A stretch of 64,000 nucleotides of DNA from Gymnodinialimonas ceratoperidinii (GTDB lineage Bacteria > Pseudomonadota > Alphaproteobacteria > Rhodobacterales > Rhodobacteraceae): the NCBI RefSeq assembly GCF_019297855.1, contig NZ_CP079194.1, positions 1,165,501 through 1,229,500 on the forward strand, read 5' to 3'. The number at the start of each line of letters is the position of its first letter. The stretch's first letter is position 1. Below, piece by piece: positions 56,070 to 64,000 of this stretch. The notes beneath the pieces are model-generated. The model did no database searches. It was not told where the DNA came from and saw only the letters and a program-made list of their open reading frames with translations. A program made the position numbers and the translations under genes.

Positions 56070-56096
56070 GCATGCCACAACGCGCGCCAATGTCAA
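56068..56096 (-). promoter_or_regulatory. promoter of the MarR-sulfurylase gene
   Basis: Minus strand TTGACA (56096 to 56091), 17 bases, ATGCGT (56073 to 56068). The -35 is perfect; the -10 is weak, as expected of a regulated promoter. Confidence 0.5.
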
Positions 56097-56104
56097 AGAA
56101 CTTT

Positions 56105-56118
56105 GTTCATTCGTGAAC
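56105..56118. promoter_or_regulatory. operator 2 of the MarR-sulfurylase gene
   Basis: GTTCA-TTCG-TGAAC, just upstream of the -35. Same palindrome as operator 1 in mirror orientation, 49 bases away. Confidence 0.7.
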
Positions 56119-56149
56119 GTAAAATTTTGTGTAAGTGTGCATAGCCGTC

Positions 56150-56177
56150 ACCCGGCCTCCCGAGGCAGAGGCCGGGT
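56150..56177 (-). terminator. trxB terminator
   Basis: ACCCGGCCTC (56150-56159) pairs with GAGGCCGGGT (56168-56177). It sits between trxB and the sulfurylase gene, both on the minus strand. The T-run is weak on this strand and better on the plus strand (TCTCTTTC). Confidence 0.65.
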
Positions 56178-56230
56178 CTCTTTCATTCGAACGTGTGGAG
56201 TTGGCGGCGCTCCACTAGAGCGCGCCGCAC

Positions 56231-57232
56231 TTACTCGGCAGCGCCGACGTCCACGGGAGCCGCGTAGACGCCAGCCTCCGCAGTGTCTTCGCCTTCCATT
56301 TCAGCCAGGAACTTCTCTGCATCCAGCGCCGCCATGCAACCCATGCCTGCGCTCGTGACCGCCTGGCGATAGACGTGGTCGGTCAAATCACCCGCGGCAA
56401 AGACGCCGGGGATCGAAGTCTTCGTCGTGCCGGCCTGCACCTTCACGTAGCCGCCGTTGTGCATCTCGAGCTGGTCCTTCACCAGCTCGGTCGCCGGCGC
56501 GTGGCCGATTGCGACGAAGAAGCCCTTGCAGGGGATCTCGGTGATTTCGCCGGTCTCGACATGTTTGGCACGAACGCCCTCCACACCGCGCGGGTCCGAC
56601 GTGCCGACAACCTCGGCCACTTCGTGATCCCACAGGACCTCTACCTTGGGGTTCTTGAACAGGCGATCCTGCATGATCTTCTCGGCGCGCAGGCTGTCGC
56701 GGCGGTGGATAAGCGTGACCTTGGAGGCGAAGTTGGTGAGGAACAGAGCCTCCTCCACCGCCGTGTTGCCGCCGCCGATCACGACGATCTCCTGACCGCG
56801 GTAGAAGAAGCCGTCACAGGTGGCGCAGGCGCTGACGCCGAAGCCCTTGAAGTGCTCTTCGCTCGGCAGACCCAACCACTTTGCCTGCGCGCCGGTCGCC
56901 AATACGACCGCATCGGCCGTATATGTCGTACCGCTGTCGCCCTGCGCCGTGAAGGGGCGCTTGGAGAGATCGAGAGACTGGATGTGATCGCCGATGATCT
57001 CGGTCCCCATCTCCTTGGCGTGGGCTTCCATCCGCACCATCAGGTCAGGCCCCATGACGGAGTTGTCGCCGGGCCAGTTCTCCACGTCGGTGGTGATCGT
57101 CAGCTGTCCGCCGGGCTGGATGCCTTGGACCAGAATAGGCTCGAGCATGGCGCGGCTGGCATAGACGCCCGCCGTGTAGCCAGCAGGGCCGGAGCCGATG
57201 ATCAGAAGGCGGGTGTGGCGGGTCTCGGACAT
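56231..57232 (-). CDS. trxB: thioredoxin reductase
   Basis: A 333-residue NADPH-dependent flavoprotein. FAD site [14 protein letters not shown], redox pair C136-A-T-C139 in ACATCDG, NADPH site [13 protein letters not shown], and the second FAD motif [15 protein letters not shown]. It recycles thioredoxin. The C-terminal 15-residue Ala-rich tail is longer than in E. coli. ATG 57232 is chosen; an upstream frame is antisense to lrp. Two 14-bp palindromes lie in its leader. Confidence 0.97.
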   Translation of the reverse strand: MSETRHTRLLIIGSGPAGYTAGVYASRAMLEPILVQGIQPGGQLTITTDVENWPGDNSVMGPDLMVRMEAHAKEMGTEIIGDHIQSLDLSKRPFTAQGDSGTTYTADAVVLATGAQAKWLGLPSEEHFKGFGVSACATCDGFFYRGQEIVVIGGGNTAVEEALFLTNFASKVTLIHRRDSLRAEKIMQDRLFKNPKVEVLWDHEVAEVVGTSDPRGVEGVRAKHVETGEITEIPCKGFFVAIGHAPATELVKDQLEMHNGGYVKVQAGTTKTSIPGVFAAGDLTDHVYRQAVTSAGMGCMAALDAEKFLAEMEGEDTAEAGVYAAPVDVGAAE

Positions 57233-57263
57233 GGGTGTGGCTCTCCAGCGGCGATGTGACCTC

Positions 57264-57277
57264 AGGGATATATCCCT
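57264..57277. promoter_or_regulatory. perfect palindrome in the trxB leader
   Basis: AGGGATATATCCCT, a perfect 14-bp inverted repeat, 32 bases before the trxB start. Confidence 0.5.
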
Positions 57278-57308
57278 CCGCGCCCGGTGATTAAAGCCCC
57301 GCAAAACC

Positions 57309-57322
57309 CATGCAATTGCATG
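57309..57322. promoter_or_regulatory. perfect palindrome between trxB and lrp
   Basis: CATGCAATTGCATG, a perfect 14-bp inverted repeat, near the likely -35 of trxB. It is AT-rich at the centre, as Lrp-type operators often are. Confidence 0.5.
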
Positions 57323-57354
57323 TGACCTATTCCAATTCTTGCGCGATCGTGAAA

Positions 57355-57360
57355 TATAAT
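57355..57360 (+). promoter_or_regulatory. -10 element of lrp
   Basis: TATAAT, perfect. TTGCGCAA follows at 57360-57367 (a palindrome). The -35 is not clear. Confidence 0.55.
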
Positions 57361-57418
57361 TGCGCAAAGACCAAAGGCTGCGGTTCATTCGAAATCGCAC
57401 ATGCAGGGAAGACGACGA

Positions 57419-57919
57419 ATGCCTCAAACCAAACTGGATGAGATCGACCGGAAGATTCTGGCCGAACTGCAAGCCGATGGTCGGATGACCAATGTAGAAC
57501 TGGCCAAACGCGTCGGCATTTCCGCCCCGCCATGCCTGCGCCGCGTCCGCACCTTGGAAGAGGCCGGGTTCATCAAGGGCTATCATGCCGAGGTCGATGC
57601 GCGGCAATTGGGGTTCGAGGTTCAGGTCTTCGCGATGATCAGCCTCGCCAGTCAGGCGGAATCCGATCTCATGGCGTTCGAGCAGCGCTGCAACGACTGG
57701 CCCCTGGTCCGCGAGTGCCACATGTTGAACGGCGAGATCGACTTCATCCTGAAATGCGTGGCGCCCGATCTCTCGTCCTTCCAGAGCTTTCTGACGGGGG
57801 AGCTGACCTCAGCCCCGAACGTCGCGTCGGTGCGCACGTCGCTGGTGATCCGAGGGGCAAAGGACACCCCCGGCGTGCCGTTCGACGTGATGGAAGATCG
57901 CCTTGCGCAGATCGCCTGA
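57419..57919 (+). CDS. Lrp/AsnC-family regulator
   Basis: A 166-residue regulator. The N-terminal helix-turn-helix ([30 protein letters not shown], in parts, then [19 protein letters not shown]) and the C-terminal RAM domain ([33 protein letters not shown], in parts) are complete. Such regulators sense amino acids or related effectors. A divergent trxB-lrp pair is conserved in Rhodobacterales, but its targets are not established here. It is followed after three bases by the TPR-sulfotransferase. Confidence 0.93.
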   Translation: MPQTKLDEIDRKILAELQADGRMTNVELAKRVGISAPPCLRRVRTLEEAGFIKGYHAEVDARQLGFEVQVFAMISLASQAESDLMAFEQRCNDWPLVRECHMLNGEIDFILKCVAPDLSSFQSFLTGELTSAPNVASVRTSLVIRGAKDTPGVPFDVMEDRLAQIA

Positions 57920-57922
57920 GCC

Positions 57923-59935
57923 ATGGCTGCGCCTGACCTGACGGCCCTCTACAAGGAGGGGCTCGCCGCGCAGCAAGCCGGGAAAACCGACGCGGCACTG
58001 GCTATCTTCGACCGTATCCTGTCGCAGCGCGCGGACATTCCCGAGGTGCTCTTCCAACGCGCACGGTGCCTGATGGCGCGTGATCCGAAAGCGGCCGAGA
58101 AGGATTTCCGCGCAGCACTTCGGCGCAAGCCGAAAGAGGCCGCGATCTGGCAAGGTCTCCATAGCGTCCTGCGCGGCGGTGCGCGGGTGAAACTGGAGAA
58201 AGAGGCGTTCCGCGCGAAGATCACTCTCGGGTCCGAGGCCGATGCACGTCCGATCCTGCAGGCTCTGAAATCGGGCCGCGCCGACCAGGCTGAAATGGCA
58301 GCCGTGGCGCTCGGCAAGCGCGCCCCCGCGGCGTTCTGGCCCGCATATCTGTTGGGAGAGGCGCGCCTCGCGCTTTCGAAGCCCGCTGTCGCGCCGTTGG
58401 AAACAGCCGTCGCACGGGACCCGGATTATGTTCCCGCCCGACTGGCCTTGGCCCGCGCCTATGCTGGCGCGCAGAGACCTGCTCAGGCCGAGGCCACATT
58501 GGGCGATCTCGCGACGCCCGAGGCCACATTGATCCGAGCGCGGCTGTTCCGGGATACCGGCCGTCCGGAAGCCGCCGTCGAGGCCTTGCAATCGCGACCG
58601 CTCAAGGACGCGCGCGGAGCGGCTGAGCTGGCGCTGTCCTTGGCGCAACTGGGGAAAGGCGACGCCGCGCTTGACGCTGCGCGTGACGCCATCAAGGCAG
58701 GCGCCGCCACCGAACCTCTGCTACGCGCCACGGCCTTCGCACTGGAAGAGGCGGGCAATATCGCCGGCGCCGAGGCTGTCATCGACGAGGCTCTGAAGAC
58801 GCCAACCGCGACGCTCATGACCCACCGAGCACAGTTGCATCAATCGGCTGGTGAGTTCGCTGCGGCCGAGGCGGGTCTGATCGCTGCAATCGACGCGACC
58901 CCGACTCATGGCGAGGCCTACCGCGCCTATATGAACGGCCGCAAAATTACCGAGGACGACCCGATCCTGCCGCGCCTCGACGCCGTGTTGGAGCGCGCGG
59001 ACATCAAGGCACCCGACCGCGCGGCCTTGCATTTCGCCGCCGCGAAGGCGCGGGGAGACATGGGACAGCATGATGCTGTTTTCCCGCATCTCGATGTCGC
59101 TAACCGCTTGATGGGCAAGGCCTATCCCTACAATTTCGAAGCGGATCTGGCCGAAGCGCGGCTTCTGACGGCTGAGTGGAACACCCTCAAGGACGTTCCC
59201 GCACAAGGGCCGGTTGACCCGGTGATCTTCGTGACCGGCCTGCCGCGCAGTGGCACGACGCTGATCGAAACCATCCTCGCCGCGCACCCCGATGTTGGCG
59301 CCGGTGGCGAGATGCCGTTCCTCTCCCGCGCGCTGATGCCGGTGCTGGAGGCGCTGCGCCACGACACATTGTCACCCGACGCGCTAGCCACGGCGGGTCA
59401 GCGGTACCTCAGCGCTGCGCAGCGACGTACGGGAGGAGCTCGGGTCATCGCCGACAAGGCGATTGCCACGTTTTCCCGCATCGGCCATGCCGCCCGCGCG
59501 CTGCCGGGGGCGCATTTCGTGTTGGTGAAACGTGACCCTCGCGACACCGGCCTGTCGCTCTACCGCAACATGTTTCCGGAGGGCTTGCACCGCTACGCCT
59601 ATGATTTGCAGGCCATGGGAAAATACATTCGGCTTCACGACGCCGTGGTGGAATTCTGGCAGAAAGCGCTGCCCGACCGCGTGCATGTGGTGGAATACGA
59701 GGCGCTGACCGCTGAGCCGGAACCCCACATCCGGGCGTTGCTCGAGGCGGTGGATCTGCCGTGGAACGATGCGTGCCTTGCGCCAGAGGCGACGGGCCGG
59801 CGCATCCAGACGCTCAGCTTCGCGCAAGCGCGGCAGCCGATCGGAACCACGGCTGTGGCCGGGTGGAGGCGTCATGCGGAAGAATTGCAGCCGCTCATCG
59901 CGACGCTCGAGGCGGATATGGATCTGACGCTTTGA
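57923..59935 (+). CDS. TPR-domain sulfotransferase
   Basis: A 670-residue protein. Residues about 1-395 are Ala-rich helical repeats of TPR type (e.g. LYKEGLAAQQAGKTDAALAIFDRIL, in parts); residues about 430-665 form a sulfotransferase domain with the PAPS loop VTGLPRSGTTLIE and HFVLVKRDPRDTGLSLYRNMF (3'-phosphate motif). No signal peptide is seen. Such TPR-sulfotransferase fusions are frequent in Rhodobacterales; their acceptor (protein, sugar or lipid) is unknown. It is three bases after lrp and co-transcribed. Confidence 0.92.
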   Translation: MAAPDLTALYKEGLAAQQAGKTDAALAIFDRILSQRADIPEVLFQRARCLMARDPKAAEKDFRAALRRKPKEAAIWQGLHSVLRGGARVKLEKEAFRAKITLGSEADARPILQALKSGRADQAEMAAVALGKRAPAAFWPAYLLGEARLALSKPAVAPLETAVARDPDYVPARLALARAYAGAQRPAQAEATLGDLATPEATLIRARLFRDTGRPEAAVEALQSRPLKDARGAAELALSLAQLGKGDAALDAARDAIKAGAATEPLLRATAFALEEAGNIAGAEAVIDEALKTPTATLMTHRAQLHQSAGEFAAAEAGLIAAIDATPTHGEAYRAYMNGRKITEDDPILPRLDAVLERADIKAPDRAALHFAAAKARGDMGQHDAVFPHLDVANRLMGKAYPYNFEADLAEARLLTAEWNTLKDVPAQGPVDPVIFVTGLPRSGTTLIETILAAHPDVGAGGEMPFLSRALMPVLEALRHDTLSPDALATAGQRYLSAAQRRTGGARVIADKAIATFSRIGHAARALPGAHFVLVKRDPRDTGLSLYRNMFPEGLHRYAYDLQAMGKYIRLHDAVVEFWQKALPDRVHVVEYEALTAEPEPHIRALLEAVDLPWNDACLAPEATGRRIQTLSFAQARQPIGTTAVAGWRRHAEELQPLIATLEADMDLTL

Positions 59936-59991
59936 TCCCTGCGCGGAGCCAACGGGTTACCGCGCATCTCGACTGGCACCATTAAACACGA

Positions 59992-60022
59992 AAGCGAGAC
60001 CTGCCGTCGGGCGGTCTCGCTT
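59992..60022 (+). terminator. hairpin terminator
   Basis: AAGCGAGACC (59992-60001) pairs perfectly with GGTCTCGCTT (60013-60022). The T-run is short. The rest of the 219-base gap (59936-60154) shows no other element. Confidence 0.7.
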
Positions 60023-60154
60023 GGTGAAACGTGTGGTGGGTCGCCTTTTAGCGTCCCGGTGTGTCATTGCGCGGGGCGGCCATTCTAGCCGTGTCCGCGC
60101 AAGCTAGTTAATGCAGGGGCCTCGGGGTCATAATAGTCCGGGGGTCTGACTGCT

Positions 60155-60286
60155 TTACTCAGCAGCCGTCAGCAGTTGCGGCTTCTCCGCACGCCGTGCA
60201 GCCCGCGCTTTGCGAGACCACGGCAGGTCGATCTGCTCCTTCTTCGCTTCGTTCAAGACCGTTTCCATCCAGCGAGGCGTTTTCAT
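60155..60286 (-). CDS. 43-residue basic protein
   Basis: A 43-residue protein: MKTPRWMETVLNEAKKEQ then IDLPWSRKARAARRAEKPQ. It begins MKTPRW and has PW(S/E)R-x-AR, which I recall from many unannotated rhodobacterial short proteins. GGAG lies eight bases before the ATG. It is basic and helical. Function is unknown. The 295-base region upstream of it (60287-60581) holds no gene and is AT-richer. Confidence 0.68.
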   Translation of the reverse strand: MKTPRWMETVLNEAKKEQIDLPWSRKARAARRAEKPQLLTAAE

Positions 60287-60581
60287 GTTTTTTGCTCCAA
60301 ATTGCCGAGCGCTCAGAAGTGAGCTGTGTTGTTGCGTTGCAGCCAATCTGGCTCGGGTTTGGGTCAGTCTTGAGGCAAAATCGCTAACAGGCGATGAATC
60401 TTCTGGGCAATATTGGGGCAGGAAGACAGGCGAAATTGCGTTGTTTCGTTAGGCTCTTTCGAAAATCTGTCTCAAATTGTGGACATCTGAGGGCGAGGTG
60501 CGCCCCGATTGTGTCTGATTCAGAACCAATCGCGAAGTCGTGGGTGTGTTGTCTCGGGGCTAGTGCGGAATCGCGCGGTGC

Positions 60582-61325
60582 CTACAGACGGATCGCCGCG
60601 ATCAGGCGGCCGTAGTCGGCCTCCCCGTTGTGGGTCGCCCGGCGGTACGAATAGAAACGCTCCGGGTCGGAATAGGTGCAATGGCCTGTCCACTCGGCTT
60701 CTGCCACGCCGGCCGCGCGCAGACGGGCGAGGCCGAAACCCACCAGATCGAACTGGTATTTCCCCTCCGCGCCATTGGCAAAAAAGCGTGCATTGTCGGG
60801 GTCTTCATCGAGGAAGCGCTCGAAAAACTCCTCACCCACCTCGTAGGCGCGTTGGCTGATCGAGGGTCCGATGACCGCGCGGGTCTGACCCCGCTTTGCG
60901 CCCAGTTCCTCCATCTTGTCCAAGGTCGCCTCCAACACGCCGTCAACGGCGCCCTTCCATCCGGCATGCGCCGCACCGATGACGCCAGCGTCCGTATCGG
61001 CAAAGAGCACCGGCTGGCAATCGGCGGTCAGGATCGTCAGGGCCACGCCGCGATCGGCCGTGACCAATGCGTCGGCACGCGGGCGCGCGGAGGTATCCGC
61101 GATGACGGCGGTGGCGGAATGGATTTGGTGCACCCCTGCGAGCGCGTCGACCCCCATGACGTCGGCGACACGGGCGCGGTTCATCGCCACGACCTCCGCC
61201 TGATCGGAGGAGCCGGTGCCGCAATTCAACCCCCGGTAAATCCCCGTCGACGCGCCGCCCTGGCGGGTGAAGAACCCGTGGGTCACCCCGTCGAGCAGCG
61301 GAGAGGTGAGGGGCGAGAGGGTCAT
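60582..61325 (-). CDS. pgeF: PgeF-type purine nucleosidase/laccase-domain protein
   Basis: A 247-residue protein of the YfiH/PgeF family. Zinc-site motifs VHQIHS, LTADCQPVLF and AAHAGWKGAVDG are intact, and it opens with THGFFTRQGGASTG. Relatives have been called polyphenol oxidases; work on YfiH/LACC1 shows purine-nucleoside activities and, for E. coli, correction of a cell-wall precursor error. ATG 61325 overlaps the stop of midA by one base. Confidence 0.92.
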   Translation of the reverse strand: MTLSPLTSPLLDGVTHGFFTRQGGASTGIYRGLNCGTGSSDQAEVVAMNRARVADVMGVDALAGVHQIHSATAVIADTSARPRADALVTADRGVALTILTADCQPVLFADTDAGVIGAAHAGWKGAVDGVLEATLDKMEELGAKRGQTRAVIGPSISQRAYEVGEEFFERFLDEDPDNARFFANGAEGKYQFDLVGFGLARLRAAGVAEAEWTGHCTYSDPERFYSYRRATHNGEADYGRLIAAIRL

Positions 61326-62389
61326 CAACGAGGCTCCGGTGGATCGCTTGGGTCTAAGGCAGGGGGCGGGGGCGCGCCCTTTGGGGTCAACGCCAATACC
61401 TTGAACAGGGTCCCCATTTCATCGGGGTGCGTCAAGCGTCGGTGCGCGGCGACGTGTGCCTCCAGAGCGCTCCCCTCAAGACGCGCGGCCAACGCCTGCG
61501 CACGCGCCGTTATGCCGAGCCGTTCCAGAAAGACCCCCTGCGGGGTCAGGGCCGACGCCTGAACCTGCGCCGCCCGAGCAATCGGCTCGAAGGCCACATG
61601 GGCCGTCAGATCGGCGTTTCCGGGGTGGGTCAGGGGATCCGCGAAAGCGTGGTTTTCAAGCGCCTGAAAGGTGTCACCCCGGCTCTGCCAATCACCGTAA
61701 TCCACGATCAGGGCGGCGCCGCCCTGTGCCACGCGGCGGCCGATTTCTTCCGCGATAGCCTCGGCCGGCGCGCAGGTTTCCACGATCATGCCGGGCTTGA
61801 AGCCCTCGCGAACCTCCAACGGCGCGGGAGGGGCGAGGCCCCAGATCAGCGCGCCGTCGGACGCGCCCACCTGCCGCTCCTGCCAATCGCCGGCATCGTT
61901 CATCTGAAACTGGCGGATCGGCAGCGCGTCGAAGAATTCGTTGGCGATGAGGAGCATCGGCCCTTCCGGCACATCGCCGAGGCTGTCATGGAACTGCGGA
62001 TCGTAGCTTGCAAGCGCCTCCGACTGCACCGCGCGCAGGGTCGGAGAGGCCTCGACCAGATGCAGCTCAACGGCGTCGTGGAACCCCGGCACCGCTCGGG
62101 TCGCTCGCAGGACGTCGGCCATCAGGGTGCCGCGACCCGGGCCAAGCTCCACCAGCCGGACCGTGCCGCCGCCCTGATCCATCCACACCTGCGCCAACCA
62201 GAGGCCGACCAGCTCTCCAAACATCTGCGAGATTTCAGGGGCGGTGATGAAATCGCCCCGGCGCCCCAAAGGATCACGCGTGGCATAGTAGCCATACTGT
62301 GGGTCGTGCAGACACTCGGCCATGTAATCGGCAAGGGTCATCGGCCCCATCCGCGCAATGCGGGCGATCATGCGATCCTTGAGAGACAT
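61325..62389 (-). CDS. MidA/NDUFAF7-like SAM-dependent methyltransferase
   Basis: A 354-residue protein of DUF185/COG1565 type. Opening PMTLADYMAECLHDPQYGYY, motif I VELGPGRGTLMADVLRA, then LLIANEFFDALPIRQF and VDYGDWQSRGDTF. The mitochondrial homologue NDUFAF7 (MidA) methylates an arginine of complex I subunit NDUFS2; bacteria with complex I often carry it. ATG 62389 is two bases after the lgt stop. Confidence 0.92.
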   Translation of the reverse strand: MSLKDRMIARIARMGPMTLADYMAECLHDPQYGYYATRDPLGRRGDFITAPEISQMFGELVGLWLAQVWMDQGGGTVRLVELGPGRGTLMADVLRATRAVPGFHDAVELHLVEASPTLRAVQSEALASYDPQFHDSLGDVPEGPMLLIANEFFDALPIRQFQMNDAGDWQERQVGASDGALIWGLAPPAPLEVREGFKPGMIVETCAPAEAIAEEIGRRVAQGGAALIVDYGDWQSRGDTFQALENHAFADPLTHPGNADLTAHVAFEPIARAAQVQASALTPQGVFLERLGITARAQALAARLEGSALEAHVAAHRRLTHPDEMGTLFKVLALTPKGAPPPPALDPSDPPEPR

Positions 62390-62391
62390 CT

Positions 62392-63315
62392 TCAGCCCCC
62401 GATTTCCGCCGTTCTCCGACGCGTGCGCAGGATCAGCCAAAAGCCCACCAGCACCATCGGGATCGTCAGGATCTGGCCCATGGTCAGACCCACGTCGGGC
62501 GACAGCGCAAGGGCGAAGCCCACCGGGTTATCCGGGCTGGTGAAATGCTCATCGGGCTGACGGAAGAATTCGACGAAGAACCGCGAAGAGCCGTAGATCA
62601 GCAAGAACATCCCGGTGATTGCGCCCGGACGTTTCAGCCACCCGGCCTTGAAGGCGAGCGTCAGGACAACCGCCAGAAGCAGCGCGCCTTCCAGTGCGGC
62701 TTCGTAGAGTTGCGACGGATGGCGGGCGCAGACCGTCGCGCCGAGATAGTCCACCAACCCCTCCGGCCCCGTGCAATTCTGCGCTTCTGCGCCGGGGAAT
62801 ATGACGGCCCATGGCACGTCCGAGGCGCGGCCCCATAGCTCGGCGTTGACGAAGTTTGCCAATCGACCAAACAGCAGGCCGAAGCCCACGACCATCGCCA
62901 TCGCGTCCGAGACCTGTAGCGGTGGCGCCCTGTTGATCCGGCAGAAGATCAGGGCCGCGATGGTGACGCCGATCAACCCGCCGTGGAATGACATGCCCCC
63001 CTGCCAGACTTGCACGATCTGCAGAGGGTTCTCCAAATAATAGCCCGGTCGGTAGAAGAGGACATATCCCAAGCGCCCGCCGATGATCACGCCGAGGACA
63101 ACTGCCGTCAGCAGCCCTTCGACCTTTTGCGGCGGCATCGGTGGGGTGTTGCCGGGCCATAGCTCGGGCCGGGCGCAGGCGCGGACGATGATCCACCAGC
63201 CAATCCCCAACCCCGCCAGATAGGCCAACGCGTACCAGCGCAACGCGAAGGTGAAGCTGCCAAGCTCGATCGAGAACAATTCGGGCGATAGCGGCGGAAA
63301 GGGGATAGCAAACAT
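62392..63315 (-). CDS. lgt: prolipoprotein diacylglyceryl transferase
   Basis: A 307-residue inner-membrane enzyme with seven or more helices that puts diacylglycerol on the lipobox cysteine of prolipoproteins. It has MSFHGGLIG (catalytic His), the signature GRLANFVNAELWGR, and RHPSQLYEA. It serves the lipoproteins of the cell, including two in this window. First gene of lgt-midA-pgeF. Confidence 0.97.
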   Translation of the reverse strand: MFAIPFPPLSPELFSIELGSFTFALRWYALAYLAGLGIGWWIIVRACARPELWPGNTPPMPPQKVEGLLTAVVLGVIIGGRLGYVLFYRPGYYLENPLQIVQVWQGGMSFHGGLIGVTIAALIFCRINRAPPLQVSDAMAMVVGFGLLFGRLANFVNAELWGRASDVPWAVIFPGAEAQNCTGPEGLVDYLGATVCARHPSQLYEAALEGALLLAVVLTLAFKAGWLKRPGAITGMFLLIYGSSRFFVEFFRQPDEHFTSPDNPVGFALALSPDVGLTMGQILTIPMVLVGFWLILRTRRRTAEIGG

Positions 63316-63430
63316 GGCAGAGCCTCGCGGTCACATTTCCCCTTGGGTGCGGGGCTGTTGCGACGTTGTCAACCTTGATACCCTTAGCCTCCGCGCCCAT
63401 ATCAGTCACAACTTAATCAGGAGCCCGCCG

Positions 63431-63691
63431 ATGCAGACCCGTAACAAAGTAATGGATGACCTCAGCAAGCTGATGACCAACGCCATGGGTGTGGCCCAGG
63501 GTGCGAAGGACGAAGCTGAAACCGCGATGAACGGCATGATGGACCGCTGGTTGGCAAACCGGAACCTCGTGACCCGCGAAGAGTTCGACGCTGTCCGCGC
63601 CATGGCGCAGAAGGCGCGTGAAGAGAACGAGGCGCTCAAGGCCCGTCTGGACGCGCTTGAGAAGTCCGAGCCTAAGACTGATACTAAATAG
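63431..63691 (+). CDS. ubiK: UbiK/BMFP-type accessory factor
   Basis: An 86-residue helical protein: VMDDLSKLMTNAMGVAQGAKDE, then NLVTREEFDAVRAMAQKAREENEAL with a coiled coil (residues about 50-80). It matches the YqiC/UbiK family, which supports the ubiquinone-synthesis complex (UbiJ partner) and can fuse membranes in vitro. AGGAG lies seven bases before ATG 63431. It is divergent from lgt. Confidence 0.88.
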   Translation: MQTRNKVMDDLSKLMTNAMGVAQGAKDEAETAMNGMMDRWLANRNLVTREEFDAVRAMAQKAREENEALKARLDALEKSEPKTDTK

Positions 63692-63719
63692 ACAGTCTGC
63701 CACCATTATTCCAAGTTTA

Positions 63720-63749
63720 AGCCCGACCATTGCCATGGCCGGGCTTTTT
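63720..63749 (+). terminator. ubiK terminator
   Basis: AGCCCG (63720-63725) pairs with CGGGCT (63740-63745), with CC/GG continuing after one mismatch, and a T-run to 63749. Confidence 0.82.
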
Positions 63750-63782
63750 CATGACGGGACTCAGCACGCGGGGCTCGGCTTA

Positions 63783-64000
63783 ATGCTTTCTTTTTTAGCG
63801 CAAGTTTCAACCATCGTATTGATCGGCGCGTATGGGTGCATGATAGCCTTCGTTATTGTCGTAAGCACTGTTGCGATGAAACATAAGGAGAAGCTCGCGG
63901 AGGCGGAGCATGCTTTGGCTGAAGAAAAGGCGAAGAATGCCCGGCTGTTCTCCCACGGAGCGGACCTGATTCAACGTGTGGGTTGGCGAAAGCAGCGCCT
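63783..64000 (+). CDS. membrane-anchored protein, truncated by the window end
   Basis: The frame from ATG 63783 (MLSFLAQVSTIVLIGAYGCM then IAFVIVVSTVAMKHKEKLAE) is open to the window end (72 codons). It has one N-terminal membrane helix (about residues 5-32) then a charged helical stretch (KLAEAEHALAEEKAKNARL) that looks like a coiled coil. The ribosome site is weak. Family is not recognisable from this part. Confidence 0.5.
   Translation, partial: MLSFLAQVSTIVLIGAYGCMIAFVIVVSTVAMKHKEKLAEAEHALAEEKAKNARLFSHGADLIQRVGWRKQR

Overview
The window is a GC-rich, gene-dense chromosomal segment of an alphaproteobacterium, almost certainly Rhodobacterales (Roseobacter/Rhodobacter group). This rests on protein content and gene neighbourhoods: a PccR-type regulator beside propionyl-CoA carboxylase and methylmalonyl-CoA mutase, a divergent trxB/Lrp pair, the Hsp20-DUF1150 pair, DUF4174, DUF4389 and DUF6497-like proteins, a TIGR01459 HAD protein, MidA-PgeF beside Lgt, and a groESL operon with a degenerate CIRCE. 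There is no phage, insertion sequence, CRISPR array, rRNA or tRNA gene that I can support. The segment is mostly housekeeping and metabolic.

Layout. 1-13.5 kb: the 3' end of an RluA-type pseudouridine synthase, heat-shock sigma factor rpoH, a Gfo/Idh/MocA oxidoreductase, an M19 dipeptidase, a DksA/TraR zinc-finger protein, a PAS/HWE sensor kinase coupled to an RsbQ-like hydrolase, an M3 oligopeptidase, a nuclease-fold protein, a TerB/J-domain protein, a GNAT/VOC pair, 5-formyl-THF cyclo-ligase and a YmdB-type phosphoesterase. 13.5-20.4 kb: a small secreted protein, two convergent SLC13/RCK transporters, YebC, an EamA permease and a CoxG-like protein. 20.4-32.8 kb: propionyl-CoA assimilation (pccR, an MFS exporter, pccB, four small genes, pccA, a DUF4174 gene, a sulfotransferase-like gene, mcm) with operator sequences that match the published PccR motif. 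32.8-38.8 kb: YcgN, ribF, MaoC, a HAD phosphatase, family II pyrophosphatase and a chemotaxis receptor. 38.9-49 kb: groESL, an orphan PhnM-like hydrolase, EamA, Nudix, lipase-like, purEK, DUF465, Hsp20-DUF1150 and a KefB-like antiporter. 49-64 kb: a leucine-rich-repeat lipoprotein, NAD+ synthetase, an 18-repeat MORN protein, a PRC-barrel protein, a MarR-like/ATP-sulfurylase/APS-kinase fusion, trxB/lrp, a TPR-sulfotransferase, pgeF-midA-lgt, ubiK and a truncated membrane protein.

Connections. RpoH (577-1473) would read the sigma-32-like promoter in front of hsp20 and probably contributes at groESL. PccR would control pccB and, by its sites, itself and the MFS gene. The ATP-sulfurylase/APS-kinase makes PAPS, the donor for the two sulfotransferase-like proteins here.

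The most unusual items are: the in-frame fusion of an EPS-associated MarR-like winged helix to the sulfate-activating enzyme, with two mirror-image 14-bp palindromes flanking its promoter; the MORN protein, which looks like a duplication of a nine-repeat block; two structured intergenic regions between pccB and pccA that look like untranslated RNA elements; and a three-copy intergenic repeat. All calls come from reading the sequence alone; family names are recognition by eye, not search results.
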